From NCBI RefSeq assembly GCF_001425265.1, contig NZ_LMEC01000025.1, positions 62,305-126,304 on the forward strand: 64,000 nucleotides of DNA, given 5' to 3'. Each line of letters starts with the position of its first letter. The first letter of the stretch is position 1. The position numbers were made by a program, and so were the translations under genes. Shown here piece after piece: positions 32,243-40,704 of this stretch. The stretch comes from Massilia sp. Root418 (GTDB lineage Bacteria; Pseudomonadota; Gammaproteobacteria; Burkholderiales; Burkholderiaceae_D). The notes under the pieces were generated by a model. It did not search any database. It was not told the origin of the DNA and was given only the letters and a program-made list of their open reading frames with translations.

Positions 32243-33469
32243 ATGCAACATACCGTCAAGGCCGCTCTGGCCGCCGCCGCTCTGGCTCTGGCCACCCTTG
32301 TGCCGGATGCGCAGGCGCAAGCCGGTACCCCCTGGCCCATCGCCAGCACCAGCCCGCAGCAGCTGGACGACAGCGACCTGAAACCGTTCGCCGACGCCAT
32401 CGGCAACGCGCGCATCGTGGCGCTGGGCGAGCAGACCCACGGCGGGCGCGAAGAATTCCTGCTGAAGACGCGCTTGCTCAAGTTCCTGCACGAGAAAATG
32501 GGCTTCGACGTGTTGCTGCTGGAGAGCGGTTTCTACGACATGGCGCGGCTGGCCGAACGCATGGAGCGCGGCGAGAAGCTGGACGATATCGCGCCCGGCA
32601 ATGTGTTCTTTATGTACGCCAACACGGCTGAAGGCCGCGGCATGCTGCAATACGTCGACAGCCAGCGCGCGCAAGGCAAGCCGATCGCGCTGGGCGGCAT
32701 CGACAGCCAGCACACCGGCGAGACCAGCAAGAAGGAGTTGCTGCCGCGCCTGCAGGCCTATCTGAAGACGGCCGCACCGGGGCTGGCCGAAGGCGACGGC
32801 TGGCGGCGCTATGCGCAAGCGGCCCAGCCGCTGCTGGAGATGCAGCGCGCGCCGCCAGCGGGCGAAGCGCAAGCGGCATTCCGGCAGCACGCCGCCGCGC
32901 TGCGGGCCGCCCTGTGCCAGGCCGTGCCCGCGGCGCCCAGCGCAGGCTTCTGGTGCCAGGCTGTGAAGAGCGTGGAGGCGCAGGCGGCCAGCTACTGGAG
33001 CGCGGACCACGACTACCAGCGCGACAATCAGATGGGCGATAACACGATCTGGCTGGCCGACAAGCTCTACCCGGGCCGCAAAGTGGTGATCTGGGCGCAT
33101 ACGGTGCACACCGCGCGCGGCTTCCAGCGCACGCCGGTGAATCTGCAGGCCGGGGAAGTGATGCACCGGCACTGGGGCGCGGACTACAAGATCGTGCAGT
33201 TCAGCAGCGCCGGCGGCAAGATCCTGGACTTCGTCAGCAACCAGCGCCTGCCCTTGCCTGCTATTCCGCCGGACAGCCTGGAAGCGGCCCTGGCCCGCCA
33301 GCCGCACGCCCTGCTCGGCCTGACCGCCGGCGCCCTGCCGCAGCCGCGACCGAAAGACCAGCCGCAGTTCAGCTACGAATACGAACTACAGCGCGGCGGC
33401 CAGCTGGGCGTGAACTGGGATGTGCTCTTCTTCATTCGTCAGATTACACCCGTCAGCATGGCGCGCTGA
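32243..33469 (+). CDS. Erythromycin esterase family protein, exported
   Basis: The 408-residue protein has a signal peptide (to about residue 26, ATLVPDAQAQA) and then the erythromycin-esterase family signature: RIVALGEQTHGGREEFLLKTRLLKFLHEKMGFDVLLLES, with the conserved Glu/His pair, and HTVHTARG further on. Known members (EreA/EreB) hydrolyse macrolide lactones, but most family members are not resistance enzymes, and resistance should not be inferred here. I chose the ATG at 32243, which opens the signal peptide and follows GGGGGAAG. It may be co-transcribed with the NTF2-like gene 58 bases upstream, or use its own AT-rich promoter. Confidence 0.85.
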   Translation: MQHTVKAALAAAALALATLVPDAQAQAGTPWPIASTSPQQLDDSDLKPFADAIGNARIVALGEQTHGGREEFLLKTRLLKFLHEKMGFDVLLLESGFYDMARLAERMERGEKLDDIAPGNVFFMYANTAEGRGMLQYVDSQRAQGKPIALGGIDSQHTGETSKKELLPRLQAYLKTAAPGLAEGDGWRRYAQAAQPLLEMQRAPPAGEAQAAFRQHAAALRAALCQAVPAAPSAGFWCQAVKSVEAQAASYWSADHDYQRDNQMGDNTIWLADKLYPGRKVVIWAHTVHTARGFQRTPVNLQAGEVMHRHWGADYKIVQFSSAGGKILDFVSNQRLPLPAIPPDSLEAALARQPHALLGLTAGALPQPRPKDQPQFSYEYELQRGGQLGVNWDVLFFIRQITPVSMAR

Positions 33470-33624
33470 CTGCCACACTGAGCCGCTGGCAGGCCACACG
33501 GTTGCCGTTGCGCGGCGGGTGGCGGCCGCAGTCAAAATCCGATAAATTGATTAGGCGCGCTCCTACTTGCCGGGTCCGGCGGCAGTGGAATAATGGCCGC
33601 TCACCCAACCTAAGGAGGAATGCC

Positions 33625-34152
33625 ATGAAAGCTCAAGCGACTACCGCAGTGTTGGCCCTGCTGCTCAGTGCCGGGGCCTGGGCGCAGAACCAGGACCCGC
33701 GTGGCCAGGACCCTTACGGCAACGCCGCCGTGCAGCAGCACACCACCGATCCGCAACATGCGGACAAGCACAAGTCCAAGCAGAAAAAATCCAGTAAGCG
33801 CAACAATACCAGCGACACTGGCGACACCAGCAGAAGCATGGACCAGAACAGTTCCGGCAGCAGCGGGACCAGTGGGACCGCCGGCGGCACCGGTAGCGGC
33901 ACGTCCGGCAGCAGTGGCACCAGCGGTACCACGGGCACCGCCGGCAGCGGCACCTCCGGTACGTCGGGCAGCAGCGGTAGCACCGGCACCACTGGCAGCG
34001 GCACTACCGGTACGTCGGGCACCAGCGGCACCACGGGCACCGCCGGCAGCGGCGACCGCCCTTCGGATGTCGCGCCGATGACGCCAACTACCCGCCCGAC
34101 CGACCGGTCATCCCAGAACCCGTCCGACACCCGCACGCCGACCACCAGGTAA
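33625..34152 (+). CDS. Secreted low-complexity Ser/Gly/Thr-repeat protein
   Basis: The 175-residue protein has a signal peptide (AGAWAQ cleavage near residue 21), then a polar region rich in Asp/His/Gln, a lysine cluster (HKSKQKKSSKRNN), a long repeat of TGTSGSSGT-like units (about residues 77-145), and a Thr/Pro/Arg tail. It has no enzymatic motif. Such proteins are likely surface or matrix components, or intrinsically disordered linkers. The ATG at 33625 has AAGGAGG upstream and opens the signal peptide. It is convergent with the TonB receptor gene that ends at 34198. Confidence 0.8.
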   Translation: MKAQATTAVLALLLSAGAWAQNQDPRGQDPYGNAAVQQHTTDPQHADKHKSKQKKSSKRNNTSDTGDTSRSMDQNSSGSSGTSGTAGGTGSGTSGSSGTSGTTGTAGSGTSGTSGSSGSTGTTGSGTTGTSGTSGTTGTAGSGDRPSDVAPMTPTTRPTDRSSQNPSDTRTPTTR

Positions 34153-34197
34153 TGCGGCCGGCCGATGGCCGGAACGCGGCCGGCGCGGCCGGCTTGC

Positions 34198-37191
34198 TCA
34201 GTACTTGTACGTCAGGCCCAGCACGAAAGTGCGGCCGGAGTGCACGTACAGCAGCGTGTCGTTGCGCTGCAGGTCACGGCCGTAGCGCAGCGGGGTGTCT
34301 GTCAGGTTCTGGCCTTCCAGGCTCACGCGCAGTTTCGGCGTGATGTTGTAGGACAGGCTGAAGTCGACACTGGTGGAGCCGTCCACCACGGTGAAGTCGT
34401 GCCCGGCCACGTCGCCCAGCACATTCAGCAGGTAGGACGAGCGGTGCGCCGCCGAGACCCGCGCGCTGAACTTCGGATCTTCGTAGAACAGCGTGATGTT
34501 GTGCGCGTTCGGCGACAGGCCGGTGAAGTTGGCGGTCTTGCTGAGCAGCTCGTTGGCCGGCGTGTTCGGATTGTCCACCCGCGTCACGTAAGTGATCTTG
34601 GAATCGACGTGGGTGTAGTTGGCCAGCAGGCCGAAGTTGCTCCACACCCCGGGCAGGAAGCTGAACGGCGCCTGCAGGTTCACCTCGAAGCCGTTCAGCG
34701 GCCCGCCCGGCGTGTTGACCTTGCGCGCCACCGTGACCACCGTGTCCGGCAGCGTCGGGCAGGCCGGCGTGCCGCCGGTGATGCTGCAACCGCCGCCGAT
34801 CAGCACCGAATCCGGCAGGCCCAGCGAGGAGAACGGCGCGCGCTCGGACACGCCCTGGATGAAGGTGTTGATCTCCTTGCGGAAATAACCCACCGACAGC
34901 AAGGCGTTCTTGGCGTAGTACCACTCGGCCTGCAGGTCGTAGGTGCGCGCGCGGATCGGGTCCAGGTTCGGATTGCCGATCGAGACCGACTGGCTTTGCG
35001 TGGTCAGGGTGGCGGTCGGCGCCAGGTCGGTGTACTCGGGGCGCGACAGCGTCTTGCCGGCCGAGAAGCGCAGCATCACGTCCTGCGGCAGCGAGGCAGT
35101 CACGTTCAGCGCCGGCAGCACGTCGCGGTACTTGTGCTCCACCGTGGCCGGCGTCAGCGCGCCATTGGCGTTGATCAGCGCGAACGAGGTGGCCTTGGTT
35201 TCTGCGCCGCGCACGCCCACGTTGCCGCGCAGGCCGACCGGGCCCACGTCGTACTTGAAGTCCACCATGCCGTACAGCGCATTGATGCCCTCTTCCACGC
35301 CGCGGTTCACCTGGCCCAGCAGGTTGTATTCCGAGCCCGGTACTTTCGAGCAGTGGCATTCGATGTCGTACACGGCGCGGAACTTGTCCAGGTCCACCGC
35401 GGCCCACGAGGTGGGCACGCCGCTGCCGCCCAGGCCGCGGCCGAAGCCGTCGATCTGGCGCGTGATGCTGGCCATGGTGGTGCCGGCGGGCAGCGCCAGG
35501 CCATTGCCGCCGGAGCCAATCTCCACGTTGGTCCAGGTGTTCTTGCGGTTTGAGACGCCGCCGCGCAAGGTGATGTTGTCGTTCACCTCGAAGCTGGCGT
35601 TGATGGCGTTGGTGCGCAGCTTGTTCTTGGTGTGCAGGTAGCGGCCCACGAACTGGCCGTGGAAGGTGCCGTCGGCCTCCTGCGGCGCGAAGGTGAACAG
35701 GTTGGGATTGGCCACGTCCATGCCGAAGTTCAGGGTGGGCACGTTGCGGTTGTTGCGGAAATCGAAGGCGAAGCCGTTCACGTTCGGATTGTCGAACTGC
35801 ACGGTGGCGCGCATCGGTTCGTCCAGGTCGGAGTTCGACACGCCGGCCAGGAAGTCCACCTTGAAGCGGTCGGTGATCTCGCGGCTGCCGGACAGCACCT
35901 GCTGGCGGAACAGCGTGGTGTACTTGTCCAGCAGGCCTTCGGTGCGGATGTCCACCGCGTTGAACTTGCCGTAGTCCCAGCTGCCGTTGCTGTCGAAGTG
36001 GGCGTCCACGATGGACGATTGCGGCTTGCCGTTGGACTGGCCCAGCGTGCGGCCGAAGGAGATGGCGGAAATGTAGTTGTCGTAGCGGTCGTTGACGAAC
36101 TTGCCGCCCATGAAGTCCAGGTTCAGCTCGGTCTTGGTGTCCGGGCGCCACTGCGCGGACGCGGTGAGGCCGGTGCGCTCGTAGTTGGTGAGCGAGCGGC
36201 GGTAGCGCGGGATGCGCGGCGCGAAGGCGCCCGAACCGGCGGCCGGACTGGCCACGGTGCCGCCGTAGTTGTCGGTGCGGCCCATCACGTCGTTGTAGGC
36301 GGCCAGGCTGGAGGTGCGCGGCACGCCGAAGCCGCAGCTGGTGGCGGTGATGCCCTTGGCCGGCGTATTGACCGGGTTTTGCGGCGTGTAGCCGAGCGGC
36401 GAGCAGAAGCCGCCGTCCTGGCTGGCGCTCAGCAGTTCAACCGCCTCGTAGCCCTCCTCCTGGATGGTGCGCTTGGAATAGGCCACCGAGGCCAGCGCGC
36501 CGATCTTGCCGATCGGCGTGTCCCAGCGGTCCGAATACAGCGCAGTCACGCGCGGCTCGGCCTTGCGCGACAGGCCGTTCCACGATTCCTGCCCGCCCAG
36601 GCTGAAGGTCCGGCCCTTGAAATCGAACGGGCGCGCGGTGCGCAGGTCCACCGTGGCGCCCAGCGAGCCTTCTTCCACGCCGGCTTCGGAGGTCTTGCGC
36701 ACTTCCAGGCTGTTGAACAGTTCCGAGGCGAACACGCTGAAGTCGAAGCCGCGCCCGCGGTTGGTGCTGCCGTTGATGTCGGACGCGCCGGTGGCGGTGA
36801 CGCCCTCGATGCCGTTGATGCGCACCCGCGTAAAGCCCGCGTTCAGGCCGCGCACGGTGATCTGCTTGCCCTCGCCGCCATCGCCGCGCGTGAGCGAAAC
36901 GCCCGGGACGCGCTGCAGCGATTCGGCCAGGTTGGCGTCCGGGAACTTGGCGATGTCCTCGGCCTTGATCACGTCGACGATGCCGTCGCTGTTCTTCTTG
37001 GTGTTCAGCGCGCTGTTCAGGCTGGCGCGGAAGCCGGTGACCACCACCACGTTGTCGTCGGCCTTGGCTTCCTGGGCTTGCGCTTGCAGCGAGGCGGCCA
37101 GCGCGAACACGGCCAGGGCGATCAGGGTGGGCTTTGATGCGGGAGAGGTACGGGTGCTGCGAGTACTGGTGCTGCGGTTCCGGCTAGTCAT
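34198..37191 (-). CDS. TonB-dependent receptor, Xanthomonas/Caulobacter carbohydrate type
   Basis: The 997-residue receptor has a signal peptide (TLIALAVFALAASLQAQAQE). Its plug domain matches the TonB-Xanth-Caul pattern: VVVVTGFRASLNSALNTKKN, GIVDVIKAEDIAKFPDANLA, ESLQRVPGVSLTRGDGGEG, QITVRGLNAGFTRVRINGIE. A long barrel ends LGLTYKY. This receptor type usually imports oligosaccharides. The ATG at 37191 follows AAGGAAA; the open frame runs further upstream to 37578 without a signal peptide. A histidine kinase gene lies upstream on the same strand. Plant cell-wall hydrolases elsewhere in the window (GH39, SGNH esterase) fit a carbohydrate role, but they are 10 kb or more away. Confidence 0.92.
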   Translation of the reverse strand: MTSRNRSTSTRSTRTSPASKPTLIALAVFALAASLQAQAQEAKADDNVVVVTGFRASLNSALNTKKNSDGIVDVIKAEDIAKFPDANLAESLQRVPGVSLTRGDGGEGKQITVRGLNAGFTRVRINGIEGVTATGASDINGSTNRGRGFDFSVFASELFNSLEVRKTSEAGVEEGSLGATVDLRTARPFDFKGRTFSLGGQESWNGLSRKAEPRVTALYSDRWDTPIGKIGALASVAYSKRTIQEEGYEAVELLSASQDGGFCSPLGYTPQNPVNTPAKGITATSCGFGVPRTSSLAAYNDVMGRTDNYGGTVASPAAGSGAFAPRIPRYRRSLTNYERTGLTASAQWRPDTKTELNLDFMGGKFVNDRYDNYISAISFGRTLGQSNGKPQSSIVDAHFDSNGSWDYGKFNAVDIRTEGLLDKYTTLFRQQVLSGSREITDRFKVDFLAGVSNSDLDEPMRATVQFDNPNVNGFAFDFRNNRNVPTLNFGMDVANPNLFTFAPQEADGTFHGQFVGRYLHTKNKLRTNAINASFEVNDNITLRGGVSNRKNTWTNVEIGSGGNGLALPAGTTMASITRQIDGFGRGLGGSGVPTSWAAVDLDKFRAVYDIECHCSKVPGSEYNLLGQVNRGVEEGINALYGMVDFKYDVGPVGLRGNVGVRGAETKATSFALINANGALTPATVEHKYRDVLPALNVTASLPQDVMLRFSAGKTLSRPEYTDLAPTATLTTQSQSVSIGNPNLDPIRARTYDLQAEWYYAKNALLSVGYFRKEINTFIQGVSERAPFSSLGLPDSVLIGGGCSITGGTPACPTLPDTVVTVARKVNTPGGPLNGFEVNLQAPFSFLPGVWSNFGLLANYTHVDSKITYVTRVDNPNTPANELLSKTANFTGLSPNAHNITLFYEDPKFSARVSAAHRSSYLLNVLGDVAGHDFTVVDGSTSVDFSLSYNITPKLRVSLEGQNLTDTPLRYGRDLQRNDTLLYVHSGRTFVLGLTYKY

Positions 37192-37327
37192 TGAATTTCC
37201 TTGTGATTTATTTGTTCGGAAATGAAGCGCGCGTCCCAACGCGATTTGGATCATATGCGGATTCATTTCGTCCGGCGTGCGCCGGCCACAAATACTCACT
37301 TTGTTGATTGAGGAAATCCCGGAATGC

Positions 37328-38476
37328 TCAAGCGGCGGTGGCTGCGCCGTGATAGGGGCGGGCGTCGAGCGGAATGTCGATGACGAAGGTGGTGCCGTCC
37401 TGTGGGTTGCTTGCAACAATGATGCTGCCGCCGTGGGCCTCGGCGGCCTTGCGCGCGAACGGCAGGCCCACGCCCCAGCCCTGCACGCCGTACTTGCCGC
37501 GCGCGGCGCGCCGGTAGAGCTGGAAGATGCTCTCGCATTCCTCGGGCGGGATCGGGTCGCCGTCGTTGTGCACCGCAATCCTGGCGCGCTCGAAGTCGCT
37601 GCTCACGCTCAGCTTGACCGGAGCGCCGGGACGGCCGTACTTGACGGCGTTGCCGACCAGGTTTTCCACAGCGCGCCGCAGCGTCTCGCGGCACCAGTGC
37701 CCGGCGACGGGCTGCGGCGGCAGGTCCAGCTCCACGCGCGAGGCGGTCTCGATGGCGGTGGCCACCTCGCGCGCCAGCTCGGCCAGGTCGAACTCGGCGA
37801 TGCGCAGGGCCAGCTTGCCGGCGCCGCCGAACACGATCCTGTCGAGCAGTTCGCAGGTCATGGTGTCTATCCTGGCGGCACTGCGCAAAATGGTCTGGGC
37901 CAGCTGGCGCACGTCGGGATCGCCGGCCATGCGCTCGATCAGCTCGGCAGCCATGCGCGCGTTCGACAGCGGCGTGCGCAGGTCGTGCGTGATGGCGGCA
38001 ATGAACTGCTCGCGCAGCGCGGCCTGCACCGCAGCAAAGGCGTTGGCGCTGTCGCGCATCATGTTGTCGAGGCAGTTGGCCACCAGCGCGCGCTGCGCCA
38101 GGTCCAGCGGCGCGCCGCTTTGTTCCATCTCGGCAAACAGCACCCGCTTGAACAGCTGCAGCTCGTGAATCAGGGTGGTGATGTCGTACGGCGTCAGGCG
38201 CGCCCGCTCACCGCCGTGCTCGTTTGCCAGCGTGGTCAGGTCGCTGATGGCGTGGTCGCGCTCCCCTTCCGTCAGCAGCAGGGCCACGGTATCGACAATG
38301 GCGGGCAAGGTGTTGCCGAGGATGGCCAGGTGCAGCGGGCCGGCCTTGGGCACGGACTTGCGCATGGTATCCATCCACGCGTTGACCACCGCGTCGCGGC
38401 GGGCCATGAGCGCGCGCGTGGCCGGCGCCAGTCCGGGCTGGCTCGGATCGCTTGTGCCTGTCAGATTGGAGCTCAT
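37328..38476 (-). CDS. Cytoplasmic sensor histidine kinase
   Basis: The 382-residue protein has no membrane segment. An all-helical N-terminal region (about residues 20-145) precedes the phosphoacceptor motif FIAAITHDLRTPLSNARM, with His164. The catalytic ATPase domain has the N box RAVENLVGNAVKYG, HNDGDPIPPEECESIFQLY and the G2 motif GWGVGLPFARKAAEAHGG. No response regulator lies next to it, so it is an orphan kinase. The input domain is helical and resembles the RsbRD-type N-terminal region. Start choice: an ATG at 38476 without a clear ribosome-binding site; the open frame extends to 38686. It is divergent from the RelA/SpoT-like gene, 172 bases apart. Confidence 0.88.
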   Translation of the reverse strand: MSSNLTGTSDPSQPGLAPATRALMARRDAVVNAWMDTMRKSVPKAGPLHLAILGNTLPAIVDTVALLLTEGERDHAISDLTTLANEHGGERARLTPYDITTLIHELQLFKRVLFAEMEQSGAPLDLAQRALVANCLDNMMRDSANAFAAVQAALREQFIAAITHDLRTPLSNARMAAELIERMAGDPDVRQLAQTILRSAARIDTMTCELLDRIVFGGAGKLALRIAEFDLAELAREVATAIETASRVELDLPPQPVAGHWCRETLRRAVENLVGNAVKYGRPGAPVKLSVSSDFERARIAVHNDGDPIPPEECESIFQLYRRAARGKYGVQGWGVGLPFARKAAEAHGGSIIVASNPQDGTTFVIDIPLDARPYHGAATAA

Positions 38477-38648
38477 GGGATAAATATAGCGCGCTGCCGG
38501 CCAGTGCGCCGCCCGTTTGGCGGGTGCTGCAACGCAGCAACAGCGACGCCGCGCAGCGGTCAATTTGCAACGCGGGGCCGCGTCCGATTGACCGCCGCCA
38601 GCGGCAGGGGGATACTTGCTTATCGGATAGCGCTGATGGCATAAGGAC

Positions 38649-39857
38649 ATGACCGAACTGCATGCTTCACTCAAGTGCGCGCACAAGTTCTCGCTGAACT
38701 GGGGCTACCTCAACGCCATTGCCAGCGGCGTGTCCGCCATCGACCTGGGCGCGCTGGCCTTGCGCAACCTGCACGACGCGCGCCAGTTCGTGCTGGAGTA
38801 CGGCTTCGACCTGGCCCAGCCGGCCGCCCCCGCCGTGATCGCCCGCGCACACCGGGAAGCGGTGGCCTTTATCGCCAGCACCTTCCTGGCGCCGGGGCAG
38901 GCAGCGTTGATCCCGGCCGAGGTGCGCGCGCCGGACGACCCGCTGCAGCTGCTGGTGTATGCGTCGCGGCGCGGCCTGCAGGCCGATGCGCTGCGCATGT
39001 GGTCGTGCGCGGTGCTCAAGGTCATGCACGGCATCTTTTACATCGACAACAATCTGAAGCTGCGCCACTTCAACACCATCCGCGAGCAGGTGTTCGCCTC
39101 GCTGGACGAGGTGATACGCTGCGACGACGGCCAGTACTTCCTGACGCACGGCGACACCTGTTTGCCGCTGCTGCAGTTCGACCGCAAGAACAACAAGGGC
39201 CGCGCCAGCATCCTGCTCAAGCTGCTGCAGAAAGCGGCCTACCTGGCGGCCGACGTGTACGACCACCTGGGCGTGCGCATGATTTTCAATACCCGTTTCG
39301 AGTGCCTGCTGGCCTTGCAGACGCTGCAGCGCGCGCACCTGCTGTCGGTGACCAACGTCGATTCGCAGCGCACCCGCAACACCCTGCTGGACATGGAGGC
39401 GGCCAAGGAGGTGTTCTGCAAGTACCGGCCCATGCTGGAGCGCAGCGAGCACTATCCGGCCGGGCTGCTGCGGCGCATGGACGAGGAGCTGCTGGCGCTG
39501 TCGGCCCAGCAGACCCGCAGCGACAACCCGCACAGCGGCGAAGGCTTCAGCAGCATCCAGGTGACGGTGCGCAAAATGATCCACTTGCACGCCAACGACG
39601 CCGGCGGCAGCAGCCTGCCCCTGTTTGCCGCGCAGGACGCCGCGGCGGCCGAGTCGGCCGAACCGGACTACGACGTGGGCTTTTTCTTTGAGTATGAGAT
39701 CCAGCTGATGGACAAGGCCAGCCATGACCGCAGCCTGAGCGGACCGGCCAGCCACGAAGCATACAAGCGGCGCCAGGTGGACACGGCGCGCCTGCGCGTG
39801 CTGGGCCGCGAACTGCTGCGCTGGATGGATGAGCACAGCGGCGTGGCTGCCGCCTGA
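38649..39857 (+). CDS. Protein with divergent RelA/SpoT-like synthetase motifs
   Basis: I recognise this 402-residue soluble protein only by motif order. VYDHLGVRMIFNT (residues 203-215) resembles the 'DLxGxR' strand of the RelA/SpoT nucleotidyltransferase. GFSSIQVTVRKMIHL (299-313) corresponds to 'GYxSIH'. FEYEIQLMDKASHD (347-360) followed by GPASHEAYKRRQ (365-376) matches 'vEIQIRT..M...aE.G.AaHw.YK'. Thus Asp205 and Glu350 align with the two metal/ATP-binding acidic residues of (p)ppGpp synthetases, while the histidine of SIH is Gln304. No HD hydrolase or TGS domain is present. It may belong to an uncharacterised family such as TIGR04552; that name is from memory. The start has AAGGAC six bases upstream. 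Two periplasmic binding protein genes follow (11 and 4 bases apart), so all three are probably co-transcribed. Confidence 0.7.
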   Translation: MTELHASLKCAHKFSLNWGYLNAIASGVSAIDLGALALRNLHDARQFVLEYGFDLAQPAAPAVIARAHREAVAFIASTFLAPGQAALIPAEVRAPDDPLQLLVYASRRGLQADALRMWSCAVLKVMHGIFYIDNNLKLRHFNTIREQVFASLDEVIRCDDGQYFLTHGDTCLPLLQFDRKNNKGRASILLKLLQKAAYLAADVYDHLGVRMIFNTRFECLLALQTLQRAHLLSVTNVDSQRTRNTLLDMEAAKEVFCKYRPMLERSEHYPAGLLRRMDEELLALSAQQTRSDNPHSGEGFSSIQVTVRKMIHLHANDAGGSSLPLFAAQDAAAAESAEPDYDVGFFFEYEIQLMDKASHDRSLSGPASHEAYKRRQVDTARLRVLGRELLRWMDEHSGVAAA

Positions 39858-39867
39858 ACGGACCGCC

Positions 39868-40701
39868 ATGCCGCCGCCACGCATATCTGCAGCCGCTTTC
39901 TGCGCCGCTTTCGTCAGGGTTCTCGCCAAGGTGATCGCCAAGGTTCCCGCCACGGCGCTCGCCGCGGTGCTTGGCTGCGGCGCGCTGTCCCCGGCCACGG
40001 CCGCCCCGCTGCTGCTGCGCACGGCGGCGCAGGACAACAACACCCTCAAGTACGAGGTGGGCGCCAGGCGCAAGGGCATCTGCGTGGAGGTGATCAAGGC
40101 TGTCGAGCAGGTGGCGCCGGGCTTGCGCTTCACCGGCTGGACCCAGCCCATGTCGCTGCCGCGCATCGAATCGGCGCTGGCGGAAGGACAGCTGGACGTG
40201 TTCTGCGCGCTGATCCGCACCGGCGCGCGCGAAGCGAAATTCGGCTACATCGACGTGCCGGTGTACACGGTGCGCCACAAGATCGCCGTGCGCGCGGACG
40301 ACAAGGTGGCCGTAAAGACCCTGGACGACATCCGCAAGCTGGGGCCGGACAGCGTGATCATCGTATCCAGGGGCAGCGCCTACGCCAGCCAGCTGGCGGG
40401 CGAGCCCGGACTGCGCCTGGACGCCAGCAGCAGCGACCCGGAAGTCAACCTGCGCAAGCTGATGAACCGGCGCGGGCGCTTTTTTTACCACGCCGAAGGC
40501 GCGCTGCGGCGCACCATCGCGGACGAGCACCTGACCGGCATGGTCAAGCTGCTGCCGGCTGTGTTCAAGGAGGAGCCGCTGTACTTCGCGGTGTCGCGCA
40601 CGCTGGCGCCGGCCACTGCCGCGCAGCTCAGGCACGCGCTGCAGACGCTGGCCGAGCAGGGCGAGCTGCAGCGTATCTACGCCAGCTACAAGGACGACTG
40701 A
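39868..40701 (+). CDS. Periplasmic substrate-binding protein (SBP_bac_3 type), first
   Basis: The 277-residue protein has a long signal peptide with two hydrophobic stretches (to about residue 45, SPATAAP). The body matches the extracellular solute-binding family 3: ICVEVIKAVEQVAPGLRFTGWT, LPRIESALAEGQLDVFCALIR, a KTLDDIRKLG segment, LRKLMNRRGRFFYHAEGAL and LYFAVSR. Family members bind amino acids or act as sensory inputs. There are no ABC permease or ATPase genes here, so it may serve signalling. It lies 10 bases after the RelA/SpoT-like gene and 3 bases before a second binding protein. Confidence 0.82.
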   Translation: MPPPRISAAAFCAAFVRVLAKVIAKVPATALAAVLGCGALSPATAAPLLLRTAAQDNNTLKYEVGARRKGICVEVIKAVEQVAPGLRFTGWTQPMSLPRIESALAEGQLDVFCALIRTGAREAKFGYIDVPVYTVRHKIAVRADDKVAVKTLDDIRKLGPDSVIIVSRGSAYASQLAGEPGLRLDASSSDPEVNLRKLMNRRGRFFYHAEGALRRTIADEHLTGMVKLLPAVFKEEPLYFAVSRTLAPATAAQLRHALQTLAEQGELQRIYASYKDD

Positions 40702-40704
40702 GAC

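Noticed and set aside
32243-33469. Macrolide resistance gene call
   Set aside because: Family membership alone does not show resistance; most members of this family have other or unknown roles.
33830-34050. Minisatellite or CRISPR-like reading of the Gly/Ser/Thr repeat
   Set aside because: The repeats are in frame in a gene with signal peptide and ribosome-binding site; they are coding.
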